From Aliidongia sp035943795 (lineage in GTDB: Bacteria > Pseudomonadota > Alphaproteobacteria > ATCC43930 > CGMCC-115725): a stretch of DNA of 64,000 nt. Where the stretch lies: the NCBI RefSeq assembly GCF_035943795.1, contig NZ_DASZBY010000100.1, positions 143,680 to 207,679 of the forward strand, written 5' to 3'. The notes under the pieces are model-generated. The model was given only the letters and a program-made list of their open reading frames with translations. It was not told the origin of the DNA and did not search any database. The position numbers and the translations under genes were made by a program. Below are positions 7,353 through 15,464 of the stretch, one piece after another. Numbering within the stretch: the first letter of the stretch is position 1; each line of letters opens with the position of its first letter.

Positions 7353-9389
7353 ATGATGCAGAAGAAGGATTGTCGGCTGACCTATCAGGGCGACGCCGTT
7401 TTGGCGGGGTTGCTCGCCAAGGCAGGGTCCGTTTACACGGTCGCCGAGGTCCGCAGCCTGATTTCGGGTGTCCTGGGTTCCGCCGAGGAGCGTGATCCGG
7501 AAGCCTGGTGCGTGCTGGTCGCCTCGTCGCTTTCGTCGGCGCTCGTGGCGCAGCTGGTGGCACTCAAGGACCAGGTCGCCCATGACGAGGCCCCGGCGCC
7601 GGTCGAGGCCGCGACCCATGGCAAGCGCTTGGCCGCGGTCCGCGCCGGGCTTGCCAAGCTCGGGGTCGACGGCTTCCTCGTGCCGCGCGCCGACGAGTTC
7701 CAGAACGAATACGTGCCGGCCGGCAACGAGCGCCTGCAGTGGCTGACCGGCTTCAAGGGCTCGGCCGGCGCCGCCGTCGTGCTGGCCGACCGGGCCGCGA
7801 TCTTCGTCGATGGCCGCTATACGGTGCAGGTCCGTGCCGAGGTCGATGCCAACCTGTTCGAATTCCGGCACTTCATTACCGAACCACCGGAGGAATGGGT
7901 CGCGACCGCGCTCAAGGCCGGCCAGCGCTTCGGCTATGATCCCTGGCTGCTGACCCCGGCCCAGGTCGACAAGCTGCGCGCCGGCGTTACGAAAGCCGGT
8001 GCCGAGCTGGTGCCGGTCGAGACCAATCCGCTCGACGCCGCCTGGGAGCGTCGCCCGGCCGCTCCGCTCGGGCCCGTCCGTCCGCACGACCTGGAATTCT
8101 CCGGCAAGTCTTCGACCGACAAGCGCCGCGAGATCGGCGAGGCGCTGGGCGCCGACAAGCGCGACGCGACGGTGCTGACCATGGCCGACAGCCTCGCCTG
8201 GCTGCTGAACATCCGCGGCTCCGACGTGCCGCATACGCCCTTGGCCCTCGGCCTGGCCATCCTCGACAAGGAAGGCCAGCTCGACCTGTTCATCGACCGG
8301 CGCAAACTGGCGCCCGGCCTCGAATCCCATCTCGGCAACAGCGTCGCCGTGCGCGACATGGCCGAATTCGGCCCGGCGCTCGATGCGATGGGCGGCAAGG
8401 TGGTCCAGGTCGATCCGGCGACGACCGCCTCCTGGGTGTTCGATCGGCTGGGCCACGCCGGCGCCAAGCTGGTGCGGGCGGCCGATCCCTGCAAGCTGCC
8501 CAAGGCAGTGAAGAACGAGGTCGAACTGGACGGCTCGCGCCGCGCCCACCGGCGCGATGCGGCCGCCATGGTGCGCTTCCTGGCCTGGCTCGCCGCCGAG
8601 GCGCCGAAGGGTGGCCTGACCGAGATCGCCGTCTCCGACCGGCTCGAAGCCTTCCGGGCCGAGGGCGCCCGGTTCCGCGACCTGTCGTTCCCGTCGATCT
8701 CGGCGGCCGGCCCGAACGCGGCCCTGCCGCATTATCGCTCCGGCCCCGAGACGGAGCGGTCGCTCGAGCCGGGCACGCTCTATCTGATCGATTCGGGCGC
8801 GCAATATCTCGACGGCACGACCGACATCACGCGGACGATCGCGATCGGCTCGCCCACGGCGGAGATGAAGGATCGCTATACCCGCGTGCTGAAGGGCCAT
8901 ATCGCGCTGTCGATGGCACGCTTCCCCAAGGGCACGACCGGCGGCGCGATCGACGTGCTGGCCCGGTTGCCGCTCTGGCAGGCCGGCGTCAATTTCGACC
9001 ACGGCACCGGCCATGGCGTCGGCAGCTACCTCAGCGTCCACGAAGGTCCGCAGCGCATCGCCGCCTTCGCCGATACCCAGCCGCTGATGCCCGGCATGAT
9101 CCTCTCGAACGAGCCCGGCTACTATAAGGAAGGCCATTTCGGCATCCGCATCGAGAACCTGATCGTCGTGACCACACTCGATATCCCGGGTGCGGAGCGC
9201 GAGATGTACGGCTTCGAGACCATCACCTTCTGCCCGATCGACCGCACGCCGATCGATCTGTCGCTGCTGACGGTGGACGAGATCGCCTGGCTCGACACCT
9301 ACCACGCCAAAACGCGCGAGATCGTCCTGCCGCTTCTCGATGACCCGGCGGCACGCGCCTGGCTGGAGGCCACGACCGCGCCGCTTTGA
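7353..9389 (+). CDS. pepP: Xaa-Pro aminopeptidase (aminopeptidase P, M24B) with N-terminal extension
   Basis: A 678-residue metallopeptidase that removes N-terminal residues preceding proline. Two creatinase-type N-terminal domains (about 88-230 and 240-390) precede the pita-bread catalytic domain. The five metal ligands are in place: Asp in LIDSGAQY (about 479), Asp in TTDITRT (490), His in HGTGHGVG (549), Glu in SNEPGYY (585) and Glu in FETITF (620). The usual family start corresponds to THGKRLAAVRAGL near residue 88; the first 87 residues are extra, with good coding bias. The gene appears monocistronic. Confidence 0.92.
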   Translation: MMQKKDCRLTYQGDAVLAGLLAKAGSVYTVAEVRSLISGVLGSAEERDPEAWCVLVASSLSSALVAQLVALKDQVAHDEAPAPVEAATHGKRLAAVRAGLAKLGVDGFLVPRADEFQNEYVPAGNERLQWLTGFKGSAGAAVVLADRAAIFVDGRYTVQVRAEVDANLFEFRHFITEPPEEWVATALKAGQRFGYDPWLLTPAQVDKLRAGVTKAGAELVPVETNPLDAAWERRPAAPLGPVRPHDLEFSGKSSTDKRREIGEALGADKRDATVLTMADSLAWLLNIRGSDVPHTPLALGLAILDKEGQLDLFIDRRKLAPGLESHLGNSVAVRDMAEFGPALDAMGGKVVQVDPATTASWVFDRLGHAGAKLVRAADPCKLPKAVKNEVELDGSRRAHRRDAAAMVRFLAWLAAEAPKGGLTEIAVSDRLEAFRAEGARFRDLSFPSISAAGPNAALPHYRSGPETERSLEPGTLYLIDSGAQYLDGTTDITRTIAIGSPTAEMKDRYTRVLKGHIALSMARFPKGTTGGAIDVLARLPLWQAGVNFDHGTGHGVGSYLSVHEGPQRIAAFADTQPLMPGMILSNEPGYYKEGHFGIRIENLIVVTTLDIPGAEREMYGFETITFCPIDRTPIDLSLLTVDEIAWLDTYHAKTREIVLPLLDDPAARAWLEATTAPL

Positions 9390-9393
9390 TCTG

Positions 9394-9412
9394 AAAATAC
9401 AAGTTTAACGCT
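9394..9412 (+). promoter_or_regulatory. Upstream motif shared by the two beta-propeller genes, copy 1
   Basis: AAAATACAAGTTTAACGCT at 9394-9412 recurs as AAAATGCAACTTTAACGCT at 11372-11390, 17 of 19 identical, at a similar distance before the two paralogous genes (99 and 93 bases to the start codons). It is probably part of the duplicated promoter or an operator; no clear -10 element could be assigned. Confidence 0.45.
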
Positions 9413-9510
9413 GAGCGATCTTCGCTTACAAAGGATAGGTTGTGCGACGCATCGAGGCAACGAAGCCTGAACGGTCGCTCTTTTCTCGCTGCTTCTTCAG
9501 GTAATTTCCG

Positions 9511-11295
9511 ATGTCTCGCACGCCCGTTCTGCTCACCGCGGCCTTTCTGGGCATCGGCCTCTTTCTCTCGACCCCTGCCGCACGCGCGGCAAATGCCTAT
9601 CTGCCAAACGGCGTTTCGCCTTCCGTATCGGTCGTCGATACAGTCAGCCATCAGCTGCTGGCGACGATTGCCGTCGGCAATGGCCCGTTCGGCGTTGCCA
9701 TAACGCCGGACGGCGCGATCGTTCTGGTGACCAACCAGACCGATGGAACGGTCTCGGTCATCGACGGTTTCAGTAATACGGTGTTGGCGACCGTGACGGT
9801 CGGGCACCAGCCGAATGCCGTCGTGGTCAAGCCCGATGGGTCGAGCGCCTATGTGGTGAATGGCGGCGACAGCACCCTGTCCGTCGTCGACCTGACGCGG
9901 GACGTGGTGACCACCACGATCCCCCTGATTTCGCGCGTGGGCAACGTACCGGCCGGCGGGTCGGCCAATGCCGTCATCACCGTCGACGGCTCGCGTGTCT
10001 ATGTGATGAACACATCCGACGAGTCGGTCTCCGTGATCGACGCGATGACCAATCGGTTCGTCACGGCCATAGACTTGCAGGTGCCCGGAGAAGCCGGACT
10101 TCCGCAAAACGGCATCGCCGTCACGCCGGACGGCAAGACGGTGATTGCGGCCAACGCCATGGGTTTCAGCATCATCGACACCGCGACCAACAGCATCAGG
10201 ATCAATGTGCGGGAAGGGTCGCCCGGCAGCATCACGATTTCGCCCGACAGCACGCTCGCCTACATGACTGCGGCGGGACTTGCGGTCCATCGGACGTCGG
10301 ATGGCAGCTATCAGACCATATTGAGTAGCCAGATTAACAGCCAGACTCTCGTTTTCAACACCTCGCTCGTCGTGTCGCGGGATGGAAGCAAACTATTTTT
10401 CATGGACCCGTTCGGCAATGCCCTGGGCGAAATGGATACCAAGGTAGGGATCGTCGACTCGTTGACCGATGTTTCCGGCACGCGGGTGCCGTTCCTCGGC
10501 TCATATATCGGTCCGGACGCTCCCTCGTCCTTGGCCGCGGCCGTTCTTCCGGGCGGGCGGTCCGTCACCGAGGGCACGACGGCGACTGTCTTCGCGACGA
10601 TGCTCAACACCGGTTCCACCGACCTGGCGAGTTGTTCGGTCGCCCTGCCGCTCGGCGGCGTCAACGGCCTCTCGTTCCACTATCAGACGACCGATCCATT
10701 GACGAACACGCTCGTCGGACAGCTGGACACACCCGTGACGATCGCGGCGCACGGCTCACAGACCTTCGTGCTGTCTTTCGAAACTGCCTCCGCCGTTTCG
10801 GGGTTGTCTCAATCGCTGGCCTTCGGCTGTCACGGCACTGGGTTTGCCCCCATCACCGAAGGGGTGAACACGGTCGGCCTGCTTTATTCCGCGACTGCGG
10901 TACCCGACATCATCGCGCTTGCGGCTACGTCGTCCGGCGACGGCATCGTGACCGTGCCGTTGTCCGCCGGAGCGGAAAGCGCCTTTGCCGTCGCCAGCGA
11001 CAACAATGGCGCCCCCAGCCTGATCATCGCTTCCGTCGATACCGGCGACGCCACGCTGCCGGTGACGGCGACGATTTGCCAAAGCGATCCGGTCACAGCG
11101 CAGTGCCTCGCGCCGCCGGCGACATCGATCTCCGTCGGATTTCCCGCCAACGCGACGCCGACGTTCTCGATTTTTGTCAGGGCGACCGGAGCTGTCCCCT
11201 TCGCCCCAGCGACGTCCCGGCTATTCGTGCGGTTCAACGATTCGGGTGGCACGTCTCACGGCGGGACCAGCGTCGCGGTGCGCACCGTCGATTGA
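9511..11295 (+). CDS. Secreted YVTN-type beta-propeller protein with four-Cys C-terminal domain, copy 1
   Basis: A 594-residue exported protein. A signal peptide (1-26, ending AARA) leads to about 310 residues of repeats such as AITPDGAIVLVTNQTDGT and VVNGGDSTLSVVD, the YVTN/lactonase-like seven-bladed propeller pattern. Residues about 340-594 are a separate beta-rich domain with four cysteines (ASCSVALP, AFGCHG, TICQSD, AQCLAPP) that could make two disulfides, ending RLFVRFNDSGGT. The function is unknown; such proteins are usually periplasmic or surface binding proteins. AGG precedes ATTTCCG and the ATG. The next gene is a paralogue of exactly the same length. Confidence 0.85.
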   Translation: MSRTPVLLTAAFLGIGLFLSTPAARAANAYLPNGVSPSVSVVDTVSHQLLATIAVGNGPFGVAITPDGAIVLVTNQTDGTVSVIDGFSNTVLATVTVGHQPNAVVVKPDGSSAYVVNGGDSTLSVVDLTRDVVTTTIPLISRVGNVPAGGSANAVITVDGSRVYVMNTSDESVSVIDAMTNRFVTAIDLQVPGEAGLPQNGIAVTPDGKTVIAANAMGFSIIDTATNSIRINVREGSPGSITISPDSTLAYMTAAGLAVHRTSDGSYQTILSSQINSQTLVFNTSLVVSRDGSKLFFMDPFGNALGEMDTKVGIVDSLTDVSGTRVPFLGSYIGPDAPSSLAAAVLPGGRSVTEGTTATVFATMLNTGSTDLASCSVALPLGGVNGLSFHYQTTDPLTNTLVGQLDTPVTIAAHGSQTFVLSFETASAVSGLSQSLAFGCHGTGFAPITEGVNTVGLLYSATAVPDIIALAATSSGDGIVTVPLSAGAESAFAVASDNNGAPSLIIASVDTGDATLPVTATICQSDPVTAQCLAPPATSISVGFPANATPTFSIFVRATGAVPFAPATSRLFVRFNDSGGTSHGGTSVAVRTVD

Positions 11296-11371
11296 GCCGG
11301 TGCCGCCGGGCCGGGAAGCATGGACAGCAGGCGTCAAGTCTGCTGCTTCCTCGCGGAATCGGCGGTTTCTA

Positions 11372-11390
11372 AAAATGCAACTTTAACGCT
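11372..11390 (+). promoter_or_regulatory. Upstream motif shared by the two beta-propeller genes, copy 2
   Basis: This is the second copy of the motif described at 9394-9412, 93 bases before the second propeller gene. Its conservation next to a duplicated gene suggests that the regulatory region was copied with the gene and kept under selection. Confidence 0.45.
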
Positions 11391-11482
11391 GGCTCGTGTT
11401 GGCATAAGAATGTGAAGTTGAGGGCGCCGGTTCGAGAGGACGTCGAAGGGACACCTGATCGCCGCTTACCAAGGTAGTTTCC

Positions 11483-13267
11483 ATGTTGCACAAGCAAATT
11501 CTGGTTGCCGTCACGCTTCTCGGTGGCGGGTTCCTCCTCTTGGCGACAGGCGCACGCGCGCAAAACGCTTATTTGCCCAGTCCTAGCTCACCATCCGTTT
11601 CGGTTGTCGATGCGACGAGTCATCGGGTCAAGGCAACGATCCAGGTCGGCCATGGCCCGCTCGGTGTTGCGATCACGCCGGACGGGGCCGCGGTCCTCAT
11701 CACCAACCAGACCGACGGTACGGTTTCGATCATCAACGGATCGACCAATACGGTAACGGCCACAGTGCCCGTGGGACGCCAGCCGAACGCAGTGGTCGTC
11801 AGGTCTGATGGGACAAAAGCCTATGTCGTCAATGGCGGCGACAGTTCGGTCTCGGTCGTCGATCTCGCCCATGACGTCGTCTCGGCGACCATTCCACTTA
11901 TTTCGCGCGTCGGTAACGTGCCTGCCGGCGGATCGGCCAATGCGGCTCTCAGCGCCGATGGATCGCGCCTCTATGTCATAAACGATTCCGACGAATCGGT
12001 TTCCGTCATCGATGCCACGACGAACAGCTTCGTTACTGCGATCGATATCCGGATTTCCGGCGAATTCGGTCTGCCTCAAGGCGGCATCGCCGTGACGCCG
12101 GATGGAAAGACCGTCTATGCGTCGAACGGATCGGGCTTCAGCGTCATCGACACCGCGACAAGCGTCGTCAAGACCACTGTTCGGCAGGGATCGCCCAACG
12201 CGATCGCGTTCTCACCGGACGGTGATCTTGCCTACCTCAACATCAATGCCATCCTGATTTTCCGTGTGGCGGATTCGACCTTTCAGAACGTGCTCATTCC
12301 CACCCTTCCGAACAACGCCGGCGGGTTCACCATCGCCTCCATCGCGCTCGCTCCCGACGGGAAGAAGATCTATTTCACCAGCTACCAAAACGGCTTCGTC
12401 GGTGAGATGGATGCGAAGAGCGGCGTTCTCGATGCGTCGATTCCGGTTGCCGCAGGGGCTGTAGCGGTCGGCGCTTTCGTCGGTCCTGCGTCGACCAGCC
12501 CGCTGGCCGCGGCGGTTCTGCCAGATGGCCGGTCCGTCACTGAGGGAACCAATGCGACGGTTTTCGCGACCCTCCTCAACTCCGGCTCCACGGCGCTATC
12601 GAATTGCTCGGTCGCGTTGCCGCTCGGCGGCGTCAACGGCGTTTCATTCCATTATCAGACGACGAACCCGTCGACCAACGCCCTGGTCGGGCAATTGGAT
12701 ACGCCGGTGACGCTGGCACCGAACGGCTCCCAGACCTTCCTGCTGTCGTTCGAGTCTGCTTCTGCGGTCGTCGGAATCACTCAGTCTGTCGCATTTGGTT
12801 GTGATGGCGTGGGATCTGCTCCGATCTATGCCGGCGTGAATACCGTCGATCTGCTCTACTCGGCCACCCCCGTCAGCGACATCATCGCGCTCGCCGCGAC
12901 GACCTCGGGCGACGGCGTCGTGACGGTGCCGCTCTCGGGCGGCGTGCCGGGATCGTTCGCCGTGGCGTCCGACAACAATGGTGCCGCGGGATTGATCATC
13001 GCGTCCGTCGACACCGGCGCTGCCGCGTTGCCGGTAACGGCGACGATCTGCCAGAGCGACCCGGTCACAGCGCAATGCTTAGCGCCGCCGGCCGCCTCGA
13101 TCTCCGTCGGATTTCCCGCCAACGCGACGCCGACCTTCTCGATCTTCGTCACGGCAACCGGCGCCGTCCCGTTCGCCCCGGCGACGTCTCGGCTGTTCGT
13201 GCGATTCAACGACTCGGGTGGCACGTCCCACGGAGTGACGAGCGTCGCGGTGCGCACCAGCAACTGA
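11483..13267 (+). CDS. Secreted YVTN-type beta-propeller protein with four-Cys C-terminal domain, copy 2
   Basis: A 594-residue paralogue of the preceding gene, colinear over its whole length with few or no gaps. The signal peptide ends TGARA-QNAY. Propeller repeats include AITPDGAAVLITNQTDGT and VVNGGDSSVSVVD. The four cysteines of the C-terminal domain are kept (SNCSVALP, AFGCDG, TICQSD, AQCLAPP), and the last 90 residues are nearly identical to copy 1. The blades near residues 250-340 differ most. AAGG lies 8 bases before the ATG and AGGTAGTTTCC matches the leader of copy 1. This is a clear tandem duplication; the role is unknown. Confidence 0.85.
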   Translation: MLHKQILVAVTLLGGGFLLLATGARAQNAYLPSPSSPSVSVVDATSHRVKATIQVGHGPLGVAITPDGAAVLITNQTDGTVSIINGSTNTVTATVPVGRQPNAVVVRSDGTKAYVVNGGDSSVSVVDLAHDVVSATIPLISRVGNVPAGGSANAALSADGSRLYVINDSDESVSVIDATTNSFVTAIDIRISGEFGLPQGGIAVTPDGKTVYASNGSGFSVIDTATSVVKTTVRQGSPNAIAFSPDGDLAYLNINAILIFRVADSTFQNVLIPTLPNNAGGFTIASIALAPDGKKIYFTSYQNGFVGEMDAKSGVLDASIPVAAGAVAVGAFVGPASTSPLAAAVLPDGRSVTEGTNATVFATLLNSGSTALSNCSVALPLGGVNGVSFHYQTTNPSTNALVGQLDTPVTLAPNGSQTFLLSFESASAVVGITQSVAFGCDGVGSAPIYAGVNTVDLLYSATPVSDIIALAATTSGDGVVTVPLSGGVPGSFAVASDNNGAAGLIIASVDTGAAALPVTATICQSDPVTAQCLAPPAASISVGFPANATPTFSIFVTATGAVPFAPATSRLFVRFNDSGGTSHGVTSVAVRTSN

Positions 13268-13400
13268 CGCAAGGGCGTCGTCTCGGCGGCCCCTGAGATA
13301 ACACAGACAGCTCCCTGCTCGGAGGTGGCCGCGGACGATCGACGCACGTATAGGTATGGCGGGCGCCGATCGCCCTCGGCATCATCTCGGGGATCAATCC

Positions 13401-14246
13401 ATGGCCATCACGCGTCAAGTCATCACGTCGCTGCAGCGCGACGGCACCGACATGCTCGGCACCAAGGTGCTGGCGGTGAAGATCGTGGACGAGAGCATCG
13501 TCTCCGGCTCGCTGCTGACCGTCGAGAGCAATCATTTCTGCGTGCTGAAGTCGCGTGGCGCCGTGCTCGACATCTACGAGACCGGGCAATATGCGCTCAC
13601 CACCCCCGACAAGCCGTTGGTCGGCTCGATCGTCCAGGGTTTCTTCGGCGGCGCCTCGCCCTGGGTGTTCGAGGTGATCTACATCAACCGCTCCAAGCTG
13701 CTGGTGCGCAGCAAGGGTGTTGCGACCAGCGCCGAGATGGCGGAGATGGCCTACCAGGTCGATTATTACGTCCATGTCGACAGCAAAGCGGCGGCCCTCG
13801 ACCTGATCACCCATCTGCCGTTCAACGGCAACACCATCGACATCCAGGAAGTGGCCGACTATGCCGGCCCCGCGATCGAGCAGGCGATCAATCAGGTCGT
13901 CCAGGTCACCAAGATGGAAAACATCAACGAGCACATCAACGAGATCCGCGAAGGCGTGAAGGTCCACCTCGCGGATTTCCTCAAGGTCTACGGCATCATG
14001 CTGAACGACCTGAAAGTGCTGATCCTGCCGAAGGACGAGCGGATGCGCGAGCTGATCTCGCTGCAGGCGCTGGGTCTGACGCCGATGGAGGCGGTGCGCT
14101 ACTACCTGGCCCTGCGCATGGCCGACATGGGCCTGGTTTCGGCACCCAATGCCGCGGCAGGCCTGCCATTCAACATTGGCGGAGCGGCCGGTGGCATCTA
14201 TCCGCTCAGCATCGAGACAGGCGTGCCGGAAGCGGCGCGCAAATGA
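13401..14246 (+). CDS. SPFH/Band 7 domain protein
   Basis: A 281-residue protein starting MAITRQVITSLQRDG. It resembles bacterial SPFH proteins related to the YdjI/virion-core-like group: residues about 30-200 hold the SPFH beta-rich core (VSGSLLTVESNHFCVLKSRG), followed by a helical region (AIEQAINQVVQVTKMENI) and a tail. No membrane helix is evident. SPFH proteins form rings or scaffolds, often at membranes. GGGGA lies about 6 bases before the ATG at 13401; an in-frame ATG at 13356 lacks a good site. The stop overlaps the start of the next gene (ATGA), so the two are translationally coupled. Confidence 0.75.
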   Translation: MAITRQVITSLQRDGTDMLGTKVLAVKIVDESIVSGSLLTVESNHFCVLKSRGAVLDIYETGQYALTTPDKPLVGSIVQGFFGGASPWVFEVIYINRSKLLVRSKGVATSAEMAEMAYQVDYYVHVDSKAAALDLITHLPFNGNTIDIQEVADYAGPAIEQAINQVVQVTKMENINEHINEIREGVKVHLADFLKVYGIMLNDLKVLILPKDERMRELISLQALGLTPMEAVRYYLALRMADMGLVSAPNAAAGLPFNIGGAAGGIYPLSIETGVPEAARK

Positions 14247-14797
14247 CGGGGCCTTCGGCATTCTACGCCGATACCGACGAGATCGACCAGATCGCGATCA
14301 ACCTGTTCCACGGCTGGGGCTATAATTTCTATCGGCTCGAAAACCAGTTGCGGACCGACGATCTGCTGATCCGCAACAAGGTCTGCTGGCTGCTCGGCAG
14401 CGCACGATCCTCGGTCGAGGCGGCGGAAAGCGCCTATCGGCGAACCTTCCTGCCGCCGCCGTCGCGCGCCCAGCCGCGGCCCGATCCCGATGCTGTTGCC
14501 GGCGCGCAGGCGCTGGAGCGGCTGTCCCAGGCGATCGGTGCCGTCGAGGGGCAGATCCGGGCGCTGCCCGTGCCCGAAAACGACCGGATGATCGAACGCC
14601 ACCGGCAGGAAGCGGCGACCCTGGTGATCCTGCTGGCGATCGACCGCCGGCTGGCCGGCCAGGCGGAAATGCTGCGCGCGGCGATCGATGGCAAAGATGG
14701 TGAATGGCTGATCGCCCATGGGACCGCCGCATTCGACGGGCTGGCGGCCTTGACGGAAACCGTGCGGCAGCGCCAGGGCATGCTGTTCATCGACTAG
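14243..14797 (+). CDS. Unknown protein coupled to the SPFH protein
   Basis: A 184-residue protein that I do not recognise. It starts MTGPSAFYADTDEIDQIAINLFHGWGY, has a conserved-looking aromatic segment NFYRLENQLR near residue 36, a Pro-rich stretch near 75 (LPPPSRAQPRPDP) and helical Ala/Leu/Glu-rich sequence to the end. It has no signal peptide or membrane segment. Codon use matches the core genes. The ATGA overlap with the SPFH gene points to a fixed stoichiometry, and the product is probably a partner of the SPFH protein. Confidence 0.75.
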   Translation: MTGPSAFYADTDEIDQIAINLFHGWGYNFYRLENQLRTDDLLIRNKVCWLLGSARSSVEAAESAYRRTFLPPPSRAQPRPDPDAVAGAQALERLSQAIGAVEGQIRALPVPENDRMIERHRQEAATLVILLAIDRRLAGQAEMLRAAIDGKDGEWLIAHGTAAFDGLAALTETVRQRQGMLFID

Positions 14798-14800
14798 CGA

Positions 14801-14950
14801 TCAGCGCTCAAGCCCCAGTCCCAGGGCGGCCGCCAGCAGGGAAATACAGGCGAACACTACCCATTCGGCCGCCAGCCAGCGGCGCACCACCGCGACCTCG
14901 GCGTCGCCGGGCAAGATGGGCGCGCGCTTGCGCCAGGCGATGATCTTCAT
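14801..14950 (-). CDS. Possible 49-residue single-span membrane protein
   Basis: The minus strand encodes MKIIAWRKRAPILPGDAEVA, then a WLAAEWVVFACISLLAAALG hydrophobic segment long enough for one membrane helix, then a short end at LGLER. Third positions are strongly G/C as in real genes here. No good ribosome binding site is seen and the tail converges on the preceding gene with a 3-base gap. It is a plausible small gene but unproven. Confidence 0.35.
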   Translation of the reverse strand: MKIIAWRKRAPILPGDAEVAVVRRWLAAEWVVFACISLLAAALGLGLER

Positions 14951-15112
14951 GGTCGGCACGACGGACAGCAGGCGTCACACTCGACCAGGCCGGACAGCTG
15001 AACTTCCCGACCGGAACGGAGGCCGGGATCGAATATCGGGCGCCCAGGCTGGCCGCCCTGCTGGTCGGCATGTGACGGCTTTGCCATGGCGGAAACGCAT
15101 GCCGGATATTTG

Positions 15113-15176
15113 TGCAGCGCAAAAATTGCTGTTGAAAGCGCCAGGAGAACTGCTACCTATTGCATGTTGCATCGCA
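15113..15176 (+). promoter_or_regulatory. Paired TGC-N3-GCA operators flanking a DUF1127 promoter
   Basis: TGCAGCGCA (15113-15121) and TGCATCGCA (15168-15176) share the TGC-N3-GCA core known for PhaR in Rhodobacter. Between them lie TTGAAA (15132-15137) and, 16 bases on, TACCTA (15154-15159) as candidate -35 and -10 elements. The rest of 14951-15235 shows no other gene; the AT-rich leader leads to an AGGAG site at 15225-15229. The arrangement matches the phasin promoter at 57201-57268. Confidence 0.5.
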
Positions 15177-15235
15177 GTATATGGGCAAGTTTATAAGCCC
15201 CCGGGGTGGAAACGCCGTGTCGTCAGGAGCATGAC

Positions 15236-15454
15236 ATGAGCATTTCCTTCAAAGCCGCGCCGACCGTTTCCCTGGCCCCGTCGATCGACCAGACCAGCCG
15301 CATCGCCCAGTTCCGTGAAGTGTTCGCACTGTGGGTTCAGCGTACCCGCGAGCGGGCCGAACTGGCCCAGTGCGACGACCGCGATCTCCAGGACATGGGC
15401 GTTTCGCGCGCGGCCGCCCTCAGCGAAATCCGCAAGCCGTTCTGGCGGGAATAG
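15236..15454 (+). CDS. DUF1127 domain-containing small protein
   Basis: A 72-residue protein beginning MSISFKAAPTVSLAPSID. The C-terminal half holds the DUF1127 helix and motif (ALWVQRTRERAELAQCDD, then RDLQDMGVSRAAA). The start at 15236 is set by AGGAG 7 bases upstream; an ATG 5 bases earlier is out of frame. It is preceded by paired TGC-N3-GCA sites, suggesting control by a PhaR-type regulator of carbon storage. It converges on the MFS gene with a 10-base gap. Confidence 0.82.
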   Translation: MSISFKAAPTVSLAPSIDQTSRIAQFREVFALWVQRTRERAELAQCDDRDLQDMGVSRAAALSEIRKPFWRE

Positions 15455-15464
15455 TCGAGGTCCA

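Noticed and set aside
11318..11355. Possible terminator between the two propeller genes
   Set aside because: GAAGCA and CTGCTGCTTC can pair only with a bulge, and no T-run follows.
15160..15183. TTGCAT with TATATG as a promoter before the DUF1127 gene
   Set aside because: The spacer is only 12 bases, too short. TTGAAA at 15132 fits better.
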